Shown here piece by piece: positions 17,839 through 25,205 of a stretch of 59,050 nt of DNA. The DNA is taken from assembly GCA_019119555.1 (NCBI GenBank), contig DWWU01000010.1, positions 1-59,050 of the forward strand. Reading direction: 5' to 3'. Numbering within the stretch: position 1 is the stretch's first letter; each line of letters starts with the position of its first letter. The notes under the pieces are model-generated. The model ran no database searches, was not told the DNA's origin, and was given only the letters and a program-made list of their open reading frames with translations. The translations under genes and the position numbers were made by a program. Source of the DNA: Candidatus Fusicatenibacter intestinigallinarum. Its GTDB lineage: Bacteria > Bacillota > Clostridia > Lachnospirales > Lachnospiraceae.

Positions 17839-18213
17839 TTAGGAAAGCATTCCTCCCGCCATGCCTCCGGCCGCGCAGAGCGCCAGCGATGTAAGAATTT
17901 CCCGGATCTGCGGCAGCCCTCCCGGATGCGCAAGCATCGAAACCGCAAGCAGCAGCAGGAAATAACAGATCCCCTGCAGCAGCCCGGACAGAAACCTGCG
18001 TTTTCCGGTTTTTCTCCCTATAAACCAGCCACCTGCAAAACAGGACAGCAGGTAGGTGACTGTAATCCCCACGGAAATCTGACCTTCCCTGAGGTTCATC
18101 TTCCACAGCAGAACCGCAAGAATCAGAAGCAGAATTCCCGTCACCAGCCACGCGCACAGAAGCGCCTCCAGCAGATTTTTTATCATTTGCGTCCGGCTTT
18201 TTCTCTGTTCCAT
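17839..18213 (-). CDS. TIGR04086-type small membrane protein
   Basis: A 124-residue protein with four hydrophobic segments (about 14-37, 47-66, 75-95, 103-122) and Gly-rich turns such as LSCFAGGWFIGRKTGKRR, matching the TIGR04086 family that neighbours SCIFF genes in many Clostridia. The function is unknown. The SD (GGGAGGG) and the six T residues before the ATG at 18213 are the 3' arm and tail of a perfect terminator hairpin, an unusual arrangement that may limit its translation or leave it dependent on read-through. An ATG at 18228 would lie inside that hairpin. Confidence 0.82.
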   Translation of the reverse strand: MEQRKSRTQMIKNLLEALLCAWLVTGILLLILAVLLWKMNLREGQISVGITVTYLLSCFAGGWFIGRKTGKRRFLSGLLQGICYFLLLLAVSMLAHPGGLPQIREILTSLALCAAGGMAGGMLS

Positions 18214-18249
18214 AAAAAACCCTCCCATACGCTATCATATGGGAGGGTT
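18214..18249 (-). terminator. Terminator overlapping the SD of the downstream membrane-protein gene
   Basis: Perfect 12-bp stem (AACCCTCCCATA with TATGGGAGGGTT), 8-nt loop, then TTTTTT on the leftward strand. It sits 15 nt after the surface-protein stop. Its 3' arm contains GGGAGGG, which is also the ribosome binding site of the next gene. Confidence 0.85.
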
Positions 18250-18264
18250 GTACGTTTTATTCCA

Positions 18265-20088
18265 CTATTTTTTTTCTCCGTTCAGAGGATTTTCTTCACG
18301 GAATCTCTGCCATGCGAGATCCTTTTCCCTGCGCTTGCTCTGAATATGGAAAGCTGACAGCATCGCCACAACCATTCCCGATAGAACGGTACTGATGGAG
18401 AAAGGAAGAATCATCGCCGTGTCCCCTGTCTGCACAGGATATGTCTTGATACTGGACGTCGTATCTGTTTTCTTCTGAGGTATTCCGGAGGAACCTGTGT
18501 TCCGGTTTCCCGACGACGTTTCCGTACTTGCGGGGCTTTTCGTCGCTGTCGGTGCGGCTGTCGCCGCAGGCGCAGAATTCTGGGCGTTCCCCTGCTGGGA
18601 GGAAGAAGGCTTTTTGTCATAATTGTCCGGTCCTACAATTACAGTTCCCGGAGCCTTCACCAGCATAATGCCAAGATCCTCTGCCGCTCCGGCCATCGCC
18701 ACAGCCGACGGCGCGCTGTCCGCTGCCCCCGCCAGAAGACGCTGTTCCTCCTCAGACCATGTCTCCTCATCTGCGGGATCCGTCTCATTCCCAGCCTCGT
18801 CTTCTCCGTCCTCCGGCTGTACGTCCGTTTCCTCCGTATTCTCCGCCGGGCGCAGAAGCGCTGTCGGATTCATCATCATGATGTTATCCGACTTCAGACT
18901 GTCGTTGGACAGCTCATTGCCGTCCGGCGTATTCTCCTGCGGCTTCAGATGTCCGTCCAGAAGGCTGTCCTCAGTTCCGTCGTCCGACGAATTTTCGGAA
19001 TCTTCCTGCTGTCCGTCCCAAGGATCCGTGGTTCCGGGGATTTCCGGATCGGCAGAACCCTCTTCCGGGTCTTCTTCATCCTCCGGACCGGCCGGCGTAT
19101 TTTCCTCCTGCCCGGCCATATCCGATGCATTTTCCTCCCCGTTGTCAGACGTATCCGATGTATTATCCTCCGTTCCCTCTCCCGGCACTGGCGTCACAGT
19201 CGGTGTACTGTCCGGCGTATCCGTCGGCGTCGGCGTCACGGTCGGCTCATTATCCGGCGTATCTGTCGGCGTCGGTATCGCGGTTGGTTCATTGTCCGGC
19301 GTATCTGTCGGTACCGGCGTCGCGGTCGGATTATTGTCCGGCCTATCCGTCGGCGTCGGCGTCACATCCGGATCTCCGGCCGAATCGTCCTGCCCGGAGC
19401 CGTCGATGAATTCGCTGTCTTCCTCCGTATCTTTTCCTGCTTCTCCGTCGGGATTTTCGGTATCTTCACTCTCCGCATTGTCCGGCGCCGGAGTCGTTCC
19501 GGGGGTCGGCGCTGCAGCTGACTCATCCTTATCCGGCGATGGCACGGAACCCGGAACCGGAGTCGTCGTCGGCTCCGCTGCGGTTTCTTCCAGGAGACTT
19601 TCGTAAGCCTCTTCCGCCACTGCCTCCGTCCCCTGCGGAAGAAGGGTTTCACCTTTTTTCAGAGCCTTCTCCTCCGCATCCAGATATTTTTCCAATTCGC
19701 TCTCTGTCATCCCGCAGAAAACAAAGTATCCTTCCGTCTGCGCGTCAGTGCTGTCTGCACCTTTTCCGGATGCCGCAGATTTTGTCCCAGCCGTCCCCTC
19801 TGTTTCGGTCCGGGCGGCCGAAACGGCCTCCTGATACCGTTTCACCGCCTCTTTCAGCGTTTTTACAGGGTCATCCGGCGTAGCGCCGGTATTTTTATCA
19901 TTTCCGTTTTTGGTATCTATATAACAGACAATGGCCGTCTCCAGGTTATCCTGTGCCTGCCCTTCCTGTTCCTGACTGCTCTGGGCGGCTGCAGACGCCG
20001 CACGTACAGAAACCGGAGCCGCCTCTGACAAAACCAGGGAACCTGCTATCACCAGTCCCATTACTTTTAAGACATACTTTCTTTTCAT
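18265..20088 (-). CDS. Pro/Thr-rich, acidic cell-surface protein with TGD-type sorting tail
   Basis: A 607-residue exported protein I do not recognise as a named family. Visible parts: signal peptide (about 1-31, cleavage after VRAASA), an IDTKNGNDKNTG segment of the kind found at the start of right-handed beta-helix or Listeria-Bacteroides-type repeats (about 55-85), a long acidic low-complexity region with four 14-residue PTDTPDNEPT-like repeats, and a C-terminus with PVQTGD, a hydrophobic helix and a basic tail (KRREK). The last part resembles a variant sortase signal (xxTGD) or a simple membrane anchor. ATG 20088 is supported by AAGGAG 11 nt upstream. It may be a wall spacer carrying a small N-terminal domain (inference). 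Confidence 0.8.
   Translation of the reverse strand: MKRKYVLKVMGLVIAGSLVLSEAAPVSVRAASAAAQSSQEQEGQAQDNLETAIVCYIDTKNGNDKNTGATPDDPVKTLKEAVKRYQEAVSAARTETEGTAGTKSAASGKGADSTDAQTEGYFVFCGMTESELEKYLDAEEKALKKGETLLPQGTEAVAEEAYESLLEETAAEPTTTPVPGSVPSPDKDESAAAPTPGTTPAPDNAESEDTENPDGEAGKDTEEDSEFIDGSGQDDSAGDPDVTPTPTDRPDNNPTATPVPTDTPDNEPTAIPTPTDTPDNEPTVTPTPTDTPDSTPTVTPVPGEGTEDNTSDTSDNGEENASDMAGQEENTPAGPEDEEDPEEGSADPEIPGTTDPWDGQQEDSENSSDDGTEDSLLDGHLKPQENTPDGNELSNDSLKSDNIMMMNPTALLRPAENTEETDVQPEDGEDEAGNETDPADEETWSEEEQRLLAGAADSAPSAVAMAGAAEDLGIMLVKAPGTVIVGPDNYDKKPSSSQQGNAQNSAPAATAAPTATKSPASTETSSGNRNTGSSGIPQKKTDTTSSIKTYPVQTGDTAMILPFSISTVLSGMVVAMLSAFHIQSKRREKDLAWQRFREENPLNGEKK
19198..19365 (-). repeat. 42-bp tandem repeat, four copies, inside the surface-protein gene
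   Basis: Four in-frame 42-bp units (19198-19239, 19240-19281, 19282-19323, 19324-19365) encode 14-residue Pro/Thr repeats. Their near identity makes the copy number likely to vary between strains. Confidence 0.9.
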
Positions 20089-20198
20089 TTCTGTTCTGCT
20101 CCTTGTGCGTTTGATGTTTCTGTGGAGTTTTCTGCATACAGCATATATTATAACACAAAAAAAATCAATGGAAAAGTCGAAATTTAGGCGAAAACGGG

Positions 20199-20330
20199 GT
20201 ACCATTCAGCCAGGTCTGTGCATTCACTGCACAGACCGTATGAAAACGCAGAGCCCGCGGGCATCCGGCCCATCGCGAAGCGATTTTCAATGGACGGATG
20301 CCGCAACAGTTCAGCTGGCTGAACTGTTAC
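20199..20330 (-). repeat. Longest composite palindromic repeat (three hairpin modules)
   Basis: Modules in order: GTACCATTCAGCC half-core; perfect 9-bp hairpin GTCTGTGCA-TTCAC-TGCACAGAC; linker; GGCATCCGGCCC module with inner GCGAAGCGATTTTCAATGG (arms repeat those at 2135); and a full core GTTCAGCTGGCTGAAC at 20309-20324 with AACA/TGTT extensions. Confidence 0.88.
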
Positions 20331-20347
20331 GAAAACGGATACCGCAG

Positions 20348-20373
20348 AAATGCCCGGCCGGAGCCGGGCATTC
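20348..20373 (-). terminator. Terminator of ftsH
   Basis: Stem ATGCCCGGC/GCCGGGCAT with a 4-nt loop followed by TTTCT on the leftward strand, about 45 nt after the ftsH stop. Confidence 0.65.
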
Positions 20374-20414
20374 TGGTGCCGATACAGCGTATCGCCGTCT
20401 TATTCTGTTTTGTC

Positions 20415-22322
20415 TTATCCTGCCGGATCAGGTTCCGGGCTGACAGGAGCAGGCTCTGTATCGCCGCTTTCTCCTGCATCATAGCTTTCAATCTGCGGGA
20501 GCTCCCGATTCAGAATTTCCATGAATTCCTCACCGGTAATCGTTTCCCTCTCATACAGGTATTTCGCCAGCTGATGCAGCTTCTGGATATTGCTGCGGAG
20601 CAGTTCCTCTGCCCTTTCATACTGCTGTTTTACAATTGCAACAACCTTTCCGTCGATGGACGCGGAAGTTTCATCGGAGCACATCAGAGAAGTGTCGCCG
20701 CCGAGATACTGGTTGGTCACCGTCTCAAAGGCTACCATTCCGAATTCATCGTTCATTCCGAACCGCGTAATCATCGCGCGGGCAAGCTTCGTGGCCTGCT
20801 CAATGTCGTTGGATGCGCCGGTCGTGATGGAGTGGAAGACAAGATCTTCCGCCACACGTCCTCCCGTCAGCGTCGCGATTTTGTTCTGAAGCTCTTCCTT
20901 GCTCATCAGATTATGTTCGTCCTCATCCACCTGCATGGTATAGCCCAGCGCTCCCGATGTTCGGGGGATAATTGTAATTTTCGTAACCGGAGCGGAATGA
21001 CTCTGAAGGGCAGCCACCAGAGCATGTCCGACTTCGTGGTAGGATACGATCAGTTTTTCTTTGTCGGACATGATCTTGTTTTTCTTCTGATAACCTGCGA
21101 TCACCACTTCAACGCTTTCTTCCAGATCCTCCTGGGTCACGTATTTTCTTCCGTCACGCACCGCGCGGAGAGCGGCCTCATTGATCATGTTGGCAAGCTC
21201 GGCGCCCGACGCGCCTGACGCCATACGGGCGATCGCGTTGTAATCCACGTTTTCTCCCACACGGATATTCTTTGCATGCACCTTCAGGATTGCCTCACGG
21301 CCTTTCAGGTCAGGAAGCTCCACTGGCACACGGCGGTCAAAACGGCCGGGACGCAGAAGCGCCGGGTCCAGAGAATCCGGGCGGTTGGTCGCCGCCAGAA
21401 TCACGACGCCTTTTCGTCCGTCGAATCCGTCCATCTCGGAGAGCAGCTGGTTCAGCGTCTGCTCTCTCTCGTCATTTCCGGAAAATCCGCTTCCGTCTCG
21501 CTTCTTTCCGATCGTATCGATCTCATCGATAAACACAATACACGGCGCTTTTTCGTTCGCCTGCTGAAACAGGTCGCGGACCTTCGCGGCGCCCATGCCG
21601 ACGAACATTTCCACAAACTCCGAACCGGAAATCGAGAAAAACGGTACGTCCGCCTCTCCTGCCACCGCTTTCGCCAACAGGGTTTTACCGGTTCCCGGAG
21701 GGCCCACGAGCAGAGCGCCTTTCGGCATCTTTGCGCCGATCTCCGTATATTTCTGCGGATTATGAAGAAAATCCACAATCTCGGAAAGAATCTCCTTCGC
21801 CTCGTCCTCGCCGGCCACATCGGAAAATTTGATTCCCGTCTCAGACTGGACATAAACTTTTGCATTGCTCTTTCCAAAACTCATGGCATTTCCCATGCCT
21901 CCGCCCATTTTCTTTGCCATGTAGTTCATCAGGAACTGGCCGGCAGCAATAATCAGGACAATCGGAAGCACTACGCTGATCAGCATGCTGAGAATCGGGG
22001 ACATCTGTTCGATAATCGGGCTGCCAAATTCCGTGATTCCTGCGTCATACAGCCGGTCAATCAGCTTGTAATCGTTCATAATGCCTGTCCGGTAATACTG
22101 TTCCGGCTGCGAATAGTCTCCGAATGTAATCTGATTGCTCTCAATCTGTACTTCCTTGACTTCTCCGTTCTCTACCATCTGAAGAAATTCACCGTAATCT
22201 ACCTCTCTGATTTCAGGGGACATCAGACGGGGAAAAAGAACGAAATTCAGGATCAGCAATACGATCAGTGCAATCACATAATAGGATATCATAAATTTCC
22301 TGGGTTTTTTTACCTCTTTCAT
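20415..22322 (-). CDS. ftsH: ATP-dependent zinc metalloprotease FtsH
   Basis: Membrane-bound AAA protease for quality control of membrane and regulatory proteins. The 635 residues have two N-terminal membrane helices (about 8-28 and 107-130) around an extracytoplasmic loop, Walker [14 protein letters not shown] near 205, Walker B IVFIDEID near 265, the SRH region (RPGRFDRRV near 320) and the zinc motif HEVGH near 430 with the third ligand D further on. The second position of HEVGH is the common variant of HEAGH. GGAGG lies 10-11 nt upstream of the ATG; the promoter is at 22406-22433. Confidence 0.96.
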   Translation of the reverse strand: MKEVKKPRKFMISYYVIALIVLLILNFVLFPRLMSPEIREVDYGEFLQMVENGEVKEVQIESNQITFGDYSQPEQYYRTGIMNDYKLIDRLYDAGITEFGSPIIEQMSPILSMLISVVLPIVLIIAAGQFLMNYMAKKMGGGMGNAMSFGKSNAKVYVQSETGIKFSDVAGEDEAKEILSEIVDFLHNPQKYTEIGAKMPKGALLVGPPGTGKTLLAKAVAGEADVPFFSISGSEFVEMFVGMGAAKVRDLFQQANEKAPCIVFIDEIDTIGKKRDGSGFSGNDEREQTLNQLLSEMDGFDGRKGVVILAATNRPDSLDPALLRPGRFDRRVPVELPDLKGREAILKVHAKNIRVGENVDYNAIARMASGASGAELANMINEAALRAVRDGRKYVTQEDLEESVEVVIAGYQKKNKIMSDKEKLIVSYHEVGHALVAALQSHSAPVTKITIIPRTSGALGYTMQVDEDEHNLMSKEELQNKIATLTGGRVAEDLVFHSITTGASNDIEQATKLARAMITRFGMNDEFGMVAFETVTNQYLGGDTSLMCSDETSASIDGKVVAIVKQQYERAEELLRSNIQKLHQLAKYLYERETITGEEFMEILNRELPQIESYDAGESGDTEPAPVSPEPDPAG

Positions 22323-22405
22323 CCCTTAGATCCTCCATTCTGACAATCTGCTCCGGACAGCCGCTCCGCAGAGAGGCTCCTGGCAGAATGCGTACTCTTT
22401 CTTTT

Positions 22406-22433
22406 ATTATACGTTGTTTTTTTCCAAAATCAA
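22406..22433 (-). promoter_or_regulatory. Promoter of ftsH
   Basis: Reading leftward: TTGATT (22433-22428), 16-bp spacer, TATAAT (22411-22406), about 80 nt before the ftsH ATG. It is divergent from the rluA-like promoter. Confidence 0.75.
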
Positions 22434-22554
22434 TAACTATCTGACAATTCATGAAATTTTAATACTTCTTTCATTTTTACCACAGAAACGAAGGCATACG
22501 GCCCTGACACACTCAGATGCAGGACACAGCAAAACCGAACTGCGGAAGAATTGC

Positions 22555-22583
22555 TTGTATTCTGTCCCGCTCACAGGTATACT
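22555..22583 (+). promoter_or_regulatory. Promoter of the RluA-family gene
   Basis: TTGTAT (22555-22560), exactly 17-bp spacer, TATACT (22578-22583), about 40 nt before the ATG at 22624. Confidence 0.75.
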
Positions 22584-22623
22584 GTTTCTGTAACATCCGG
22601 AAATTTTCATGGAGTAATTAGAG

Positions 22624-23565
22624 ATGAACACTGAATTTTCAAGCAGAGAAACCGAAGGCGGAATCCCCGATACCGCCGAACGAATTTTTGAATATATTTT
22701 TTCCCCGGAAGACGAGGGACTGACCATTGAACAGTATCTGAGGAATCACGGCTATTCCCATCACATTCTGACCCATTTGAAAAGAACCCGAAACGGAATC
22801 TGTCTGAACCGGGTCTGGGCCTACGCCAACCAAAAGCCCTCGGCCGGCGACTGCCTCACCGTCCGTCTGACGGAACCGGGCTCCGATGGCATCGTGGCCG
22901 CACCGGTCCCGTTTTCTGTGGTCTACGAGGACGAAGATCTTCTGATCATAAACAAACCGGCAGACACGCCGGTTCACCCTTCTCAGAACAATTATGACAA
23001 CACGCTCGCCAACGGCGTCGTCTGGTATTTTCAGCAGAAAAACCAGACGTTCACCTATCGATGTATTAACCGTCTGGACCGTGACACCACCGGACTCCTG
23101 ATGATCGCCAGACATGCGCTGAGCGGAGCAATTCTCTCCGCTCAGATGAAACACCGGGAAATCTCCCGCACATATGAAGCGCTGGTGTTCGGCGCGCCGC
23201 CGGATTCCGGGACCATCCGCACGCCCATCGGACGCAAAGAAGGCTCCTCCATCGAAAGAGTCCCGGACCCTGTCCATGGAGACGCCGCCGTCACACACTA
23301 CAAAACCCTTTGCCGCAAAGAGAACTTTTCTCATATCCGGCTGAAACTGGAAACCGGGCGTACCCATCAGATCCGGGTCCATATGGCTTCCATCGGCCAT
23401 CCGCTTCTCGGGGATACCCTGTACGCCCCCGACCGGATGCATCCCATCGGACGCCAGGCCCTCCATTCCGCCTCACTGGAATTCTGCCACCCCATCACCG
23501 GAGAACCCATGCGTTTTTCCGCTCCGCTTCCGGAAGATATGCGTGGACTCCTGGAAGCGGAATAA
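22624..23565 (+). CDS. RluA-family pseudouridine synthase
   Basis: Isomerises uridines to pseudouridine in structured RNA. The 313 residues show an S4-like N-terminal RNA-binding part (about 25-85, IEQYLRNHGYSHHILTHLKRTRNG), the catalytic motif NRLDRDTTGLLM near 142 with its aspartate, and KLETGRTHQIRVHM near 240. It resembles RluD/YlyB enzymes; the exact target (23S rRNA or tRNA) cannot be assigned. The ATG follows GGAG by about 10 nt. Confidence 0.93.
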   Translation: MNTEFSSRETEGGIPDTAERIFEYIFSPEDEGLTIEQYLRNHGYSHHILTHLKRTRNGICLNRVWAYANQKPSAGDCLTVRLTEPGSDGIVAAPVPFSVVYEDEDLLIINKPADTPVHPSQNNYDNTLANGVVWYFQQKNQTFTYRCINRLDRDTTGLLMIARHALSGAILSAQMKHREISRTYEALVFGAPPDSGTIRTPIGRKEGSSIERVPDPVHGDAAVTHYKTLCRKENFSHIRLKLETGRTHQIRVHMASIGHPLLGDTLYAPDRMHPIGRQALHSASLEFCHPITGEPMRFSAPLPEDMRGLLEAE

Positions 23566-23586
23566 GGATATTCTGACATACGTTTG

Positions 23587-24081
23587 TCACACCTGCCGGA
23601 TTCTCGGAACCTCATCCACATGGAGATACTTTCCGATACATTTTACCAGCAGATCATGATCCGAAACCTGTCCGAGGCCGGAAACAGCCACCGCGCCGAT
23701 CACGCCGACTTCCTCCACCCGAATCGGAAACGCGCCGCCAAGAGCGACGTAATCCTCCGGATCCAGCGCCATCTGCCTCAGACTTTCCTCACTCTGGGCG
23801 CCCAGCATATACAAATGCAGAGAACTGTGCTCCGTCAGTTCCACCGTGTTGCATTTTTTCCGCATCAGCTCCTGATTGTATCGGGTCATTCCATCGTCGC
23901 AGTACTGAAAAACCATGAGTCCATTGTTCAGACGGATACTCACCGCGGCGGTGGCACCCCTTCTTCGTGCTTCCAGAACGATCAGATTTCCCAGCTCCCA
24001 TGCATCGCTGTTGGTAAAATGAGAAAACTGCAGAATCTCTTCCTGCATCTCCGTAACCTTAATCAGTTCATCCATCGTCAT
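23587..24081 (-). CDS. Heme-degrading-domain (HbpS/GlcG-like, UPF0303) protein
   Basis: A 164-residue single-domain protein of the HbpS/GlcG (DUF336) superfamily, UPF0303 branch. It shows the family features ARRRGATAAVSIRLNNGLMVFQY near 38-60, RKKCNTV near 75 and the glycine-rich ALGGAFPIRVEEVGVIGAVAVSGL near 112-135. Members bind heme or small ligands; catalysis here is not shown. It is convergent with the rluA-like gene and 21 nt from it. The ATG at 24081 has GGGGAAG about 6 nt upstream. Confidence 0.85.
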   Translation of the reverse strand: MTMDELIKVTEMQEEILQFSHFTNSDAWELGNLIVLEARRRGATAAVSIRLNNGLMVFQYCDDGMTRYNQELMRKKCNTVELTEHSSLHLYMLGAQSEESLRQMALDPEDYVALGGAFPIRVEEVGVIGAVAVSGLGQVSDHDLLVKCIGKYLHVDEVPRIRQV

Positions 24082-24224
24082 AACCGCTTCCCCTGCCTTT
24101 CTGTCTCTGTGTTTTACGGTCCGCCCGGTGCATGTTCTGTCTCTGCACCGGTCTTTCTGATGTTAAGTTTAGCATTGATGAAAATATCCGTCAAGCCAGC
24201 CAGCAGAAAGGATGGCTGACAAGA

Positions 24225-24308
24225 GTTACCGTTCAGCCATGTCTGTGCATTCGCTGCGCAGACCATAGGAAAGCATATCGCCTGTGGCATCCGTCCATCA
24301 AATAGATG
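24225..24308 (-). repeat. Composite palindromic repeat after truA
   Basis: GTTACCGTTCAGCC, then GTCTGTGCATTCGCTGCGCAGAC-like hairpin, an AGCATATCGCCTGTGG linker and a GGCATCCGTCCATC module ending near the truA stop. It is the same architecture and orientation as 20199-20330, without the final core. Confidence 0.85.
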
Positions 24309-24311
24309 TTC

Positions 24312-25049
24312 TCAGTGATAAAGAACCTCCTCCAGCGTCAGTCCTTCCGCCGGCGCAAGGGGTCCGGCCGCCTGTCTGTCACAGGCATCCAGAATCTCCT
24401 GCATGGACGCGGAGCTTCGCTTTCCTTCTCCGACCTCCAGCAGAGTGCCCATTATGATCCGGATCATATGATACAGAAACCCGTCGCCGGTAAACGAGAC
24501 GGTAAGAATCCCGTCCTCTTCCCGAAAAGCAATCTCTCTGACCGTGCGCACTGTGGATTTCTTCATCCGGCGGTTGGCACAGAAACTCTTAAAATCATGG
24601 GTTCCTGTCAGATATTCCGCCGCACGTCTCATCGCCCTGATATCCAGCGGTTTTCCGTACAGATACAGAAATCTTCTCTCAAAAACATGCTTCCTGCCGT
24701 CCAGGGTCAGCCGGTAGGAATATATTTTTCCCACGGCATTCAGGCGGCTGTGAAACCGTTCCGGGACAATCGCTGCCTCCTGTACCTCGATATCCTCCGG
24801 GAGATAACGGTTCATCAGCCCCTTCAGTTCCTCCGGATCATAGATTCCGGAAAGCCGCACATTGGCCGTCTGGCCTCTCGCATGAACCCCTGCGTCTGTC
24901 CTTCCCGCGCCGTGGACTTCAACCTTCTCCCCTGTCAGTCTGGACAGCACATTCTCCAGTTTTCCCTGTATCGTCTGACTGGTATTCCCCTGCTTCTGCC
25001 ATCCGTCATACCGCGTTCCGTCATACTGCAGCACCAGCTTGTAATTCAT
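24312..25049 (-). CDS. truA: tRNA pseudouridine(38-40) synthase TruA
   Basis: Makes pseudouridine at positions 38-40 of the tRNA anticodon arm. The 245 residues begin MNYKLVLQYDGTRYDGWQ, the family start, and contain the catalytic HGAGRTDAGVHA near 50 (Asp as nucleophile), RFHSRLNA near 97 and SFTGDGFLYHMIR near 200. AGGAGG lies 8 nt upstream of ATG 25049; the ten residues further upstream overlap that site. Its promoter is at 25163-25191 with a terminator-like hairpin in between. Confidence 0.95.
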   Translation of the reverse strand: MNYKLVLQYDGTRYDGWQKQGNTSQTIQGKLENVLSRLTGEKVEVHGAGRTDAGVHARGQTANVRLSGIYDPEELKGLMNRYLPEDIEVQEAAIVPERFHSRLNAVGKIYSYRLTLDGRKHVFERRFLYLYGKPLDIRAMRRAAEYLTGTHDFKSFCANRRMKKSTVRTVREIAFREEDGILTVSFTGDGFLYHMIRIIMGTLLEVGEGKRSSASMQEILDACDRQAAGPLAPAEGLTLEEVLYH

Positions 25050-25070
25050 ATTCCATCCTCCTGTGTTTCG

Positions 25071-25140
25071 CAAAAACATCCCGGAGCGTTCTGAAAACTG
25101 CTGCAGCGCAACCCCACAGCTGCTTTCAGATGCGCTCCGG
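25071..25140 (-). terminator. Terminator-like hairpin in the truA leader
   Basis: Outer arms CCGGAGCG/CGCTCCGG, then TCTGAAA/TTTCAGA and an inner GCAGC/GCTGC, followed on the leftward strand by GATGTTTTTG. It lies between the truA promoter and its ribosome binding site, so it can act as an attenuator as well as a terminator for the ABC gene upstream. Confidence 0.7.
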
Positions 25141-25162
25141 ACAGACTCTGTTCTTTTCTTCT

Positions 25163-25191
25163 ATTATAAAGAAATCCTGAACTTCTGTAAA
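25163..25191 (-). promoter_or_regulatory. Promoter of truA
   Basis: Reading leftward: TTTACA (25191-25186), 17-bp spacer, TATAAT (25168-25163), placed between the permease stop and the leader hairpin. Confidence 0.75.
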
Positions 25192-25205
25192 TATGAATTC
25201 CGGTT

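Larger units (their letters stand above)
20089..20414. other. Intergenic region between ftsH and surface-protein gene
   Basis: No gene seen in these 326 bases. They hold the longest composite repeat (20199-20330), the ftsH terminator (20348-20373), and an AT-rich stretch (20145-20195) where the surface-protein promoter probably lies. Confidence 0.6.

Noticed and set aside
19198..19365. Regular repeats resembling a CRISPR array
   Set aside because: The 42-bp units are directly abutting, in frame, without spacers, and code Pro/Thr repeats. No cas genes are in the window.
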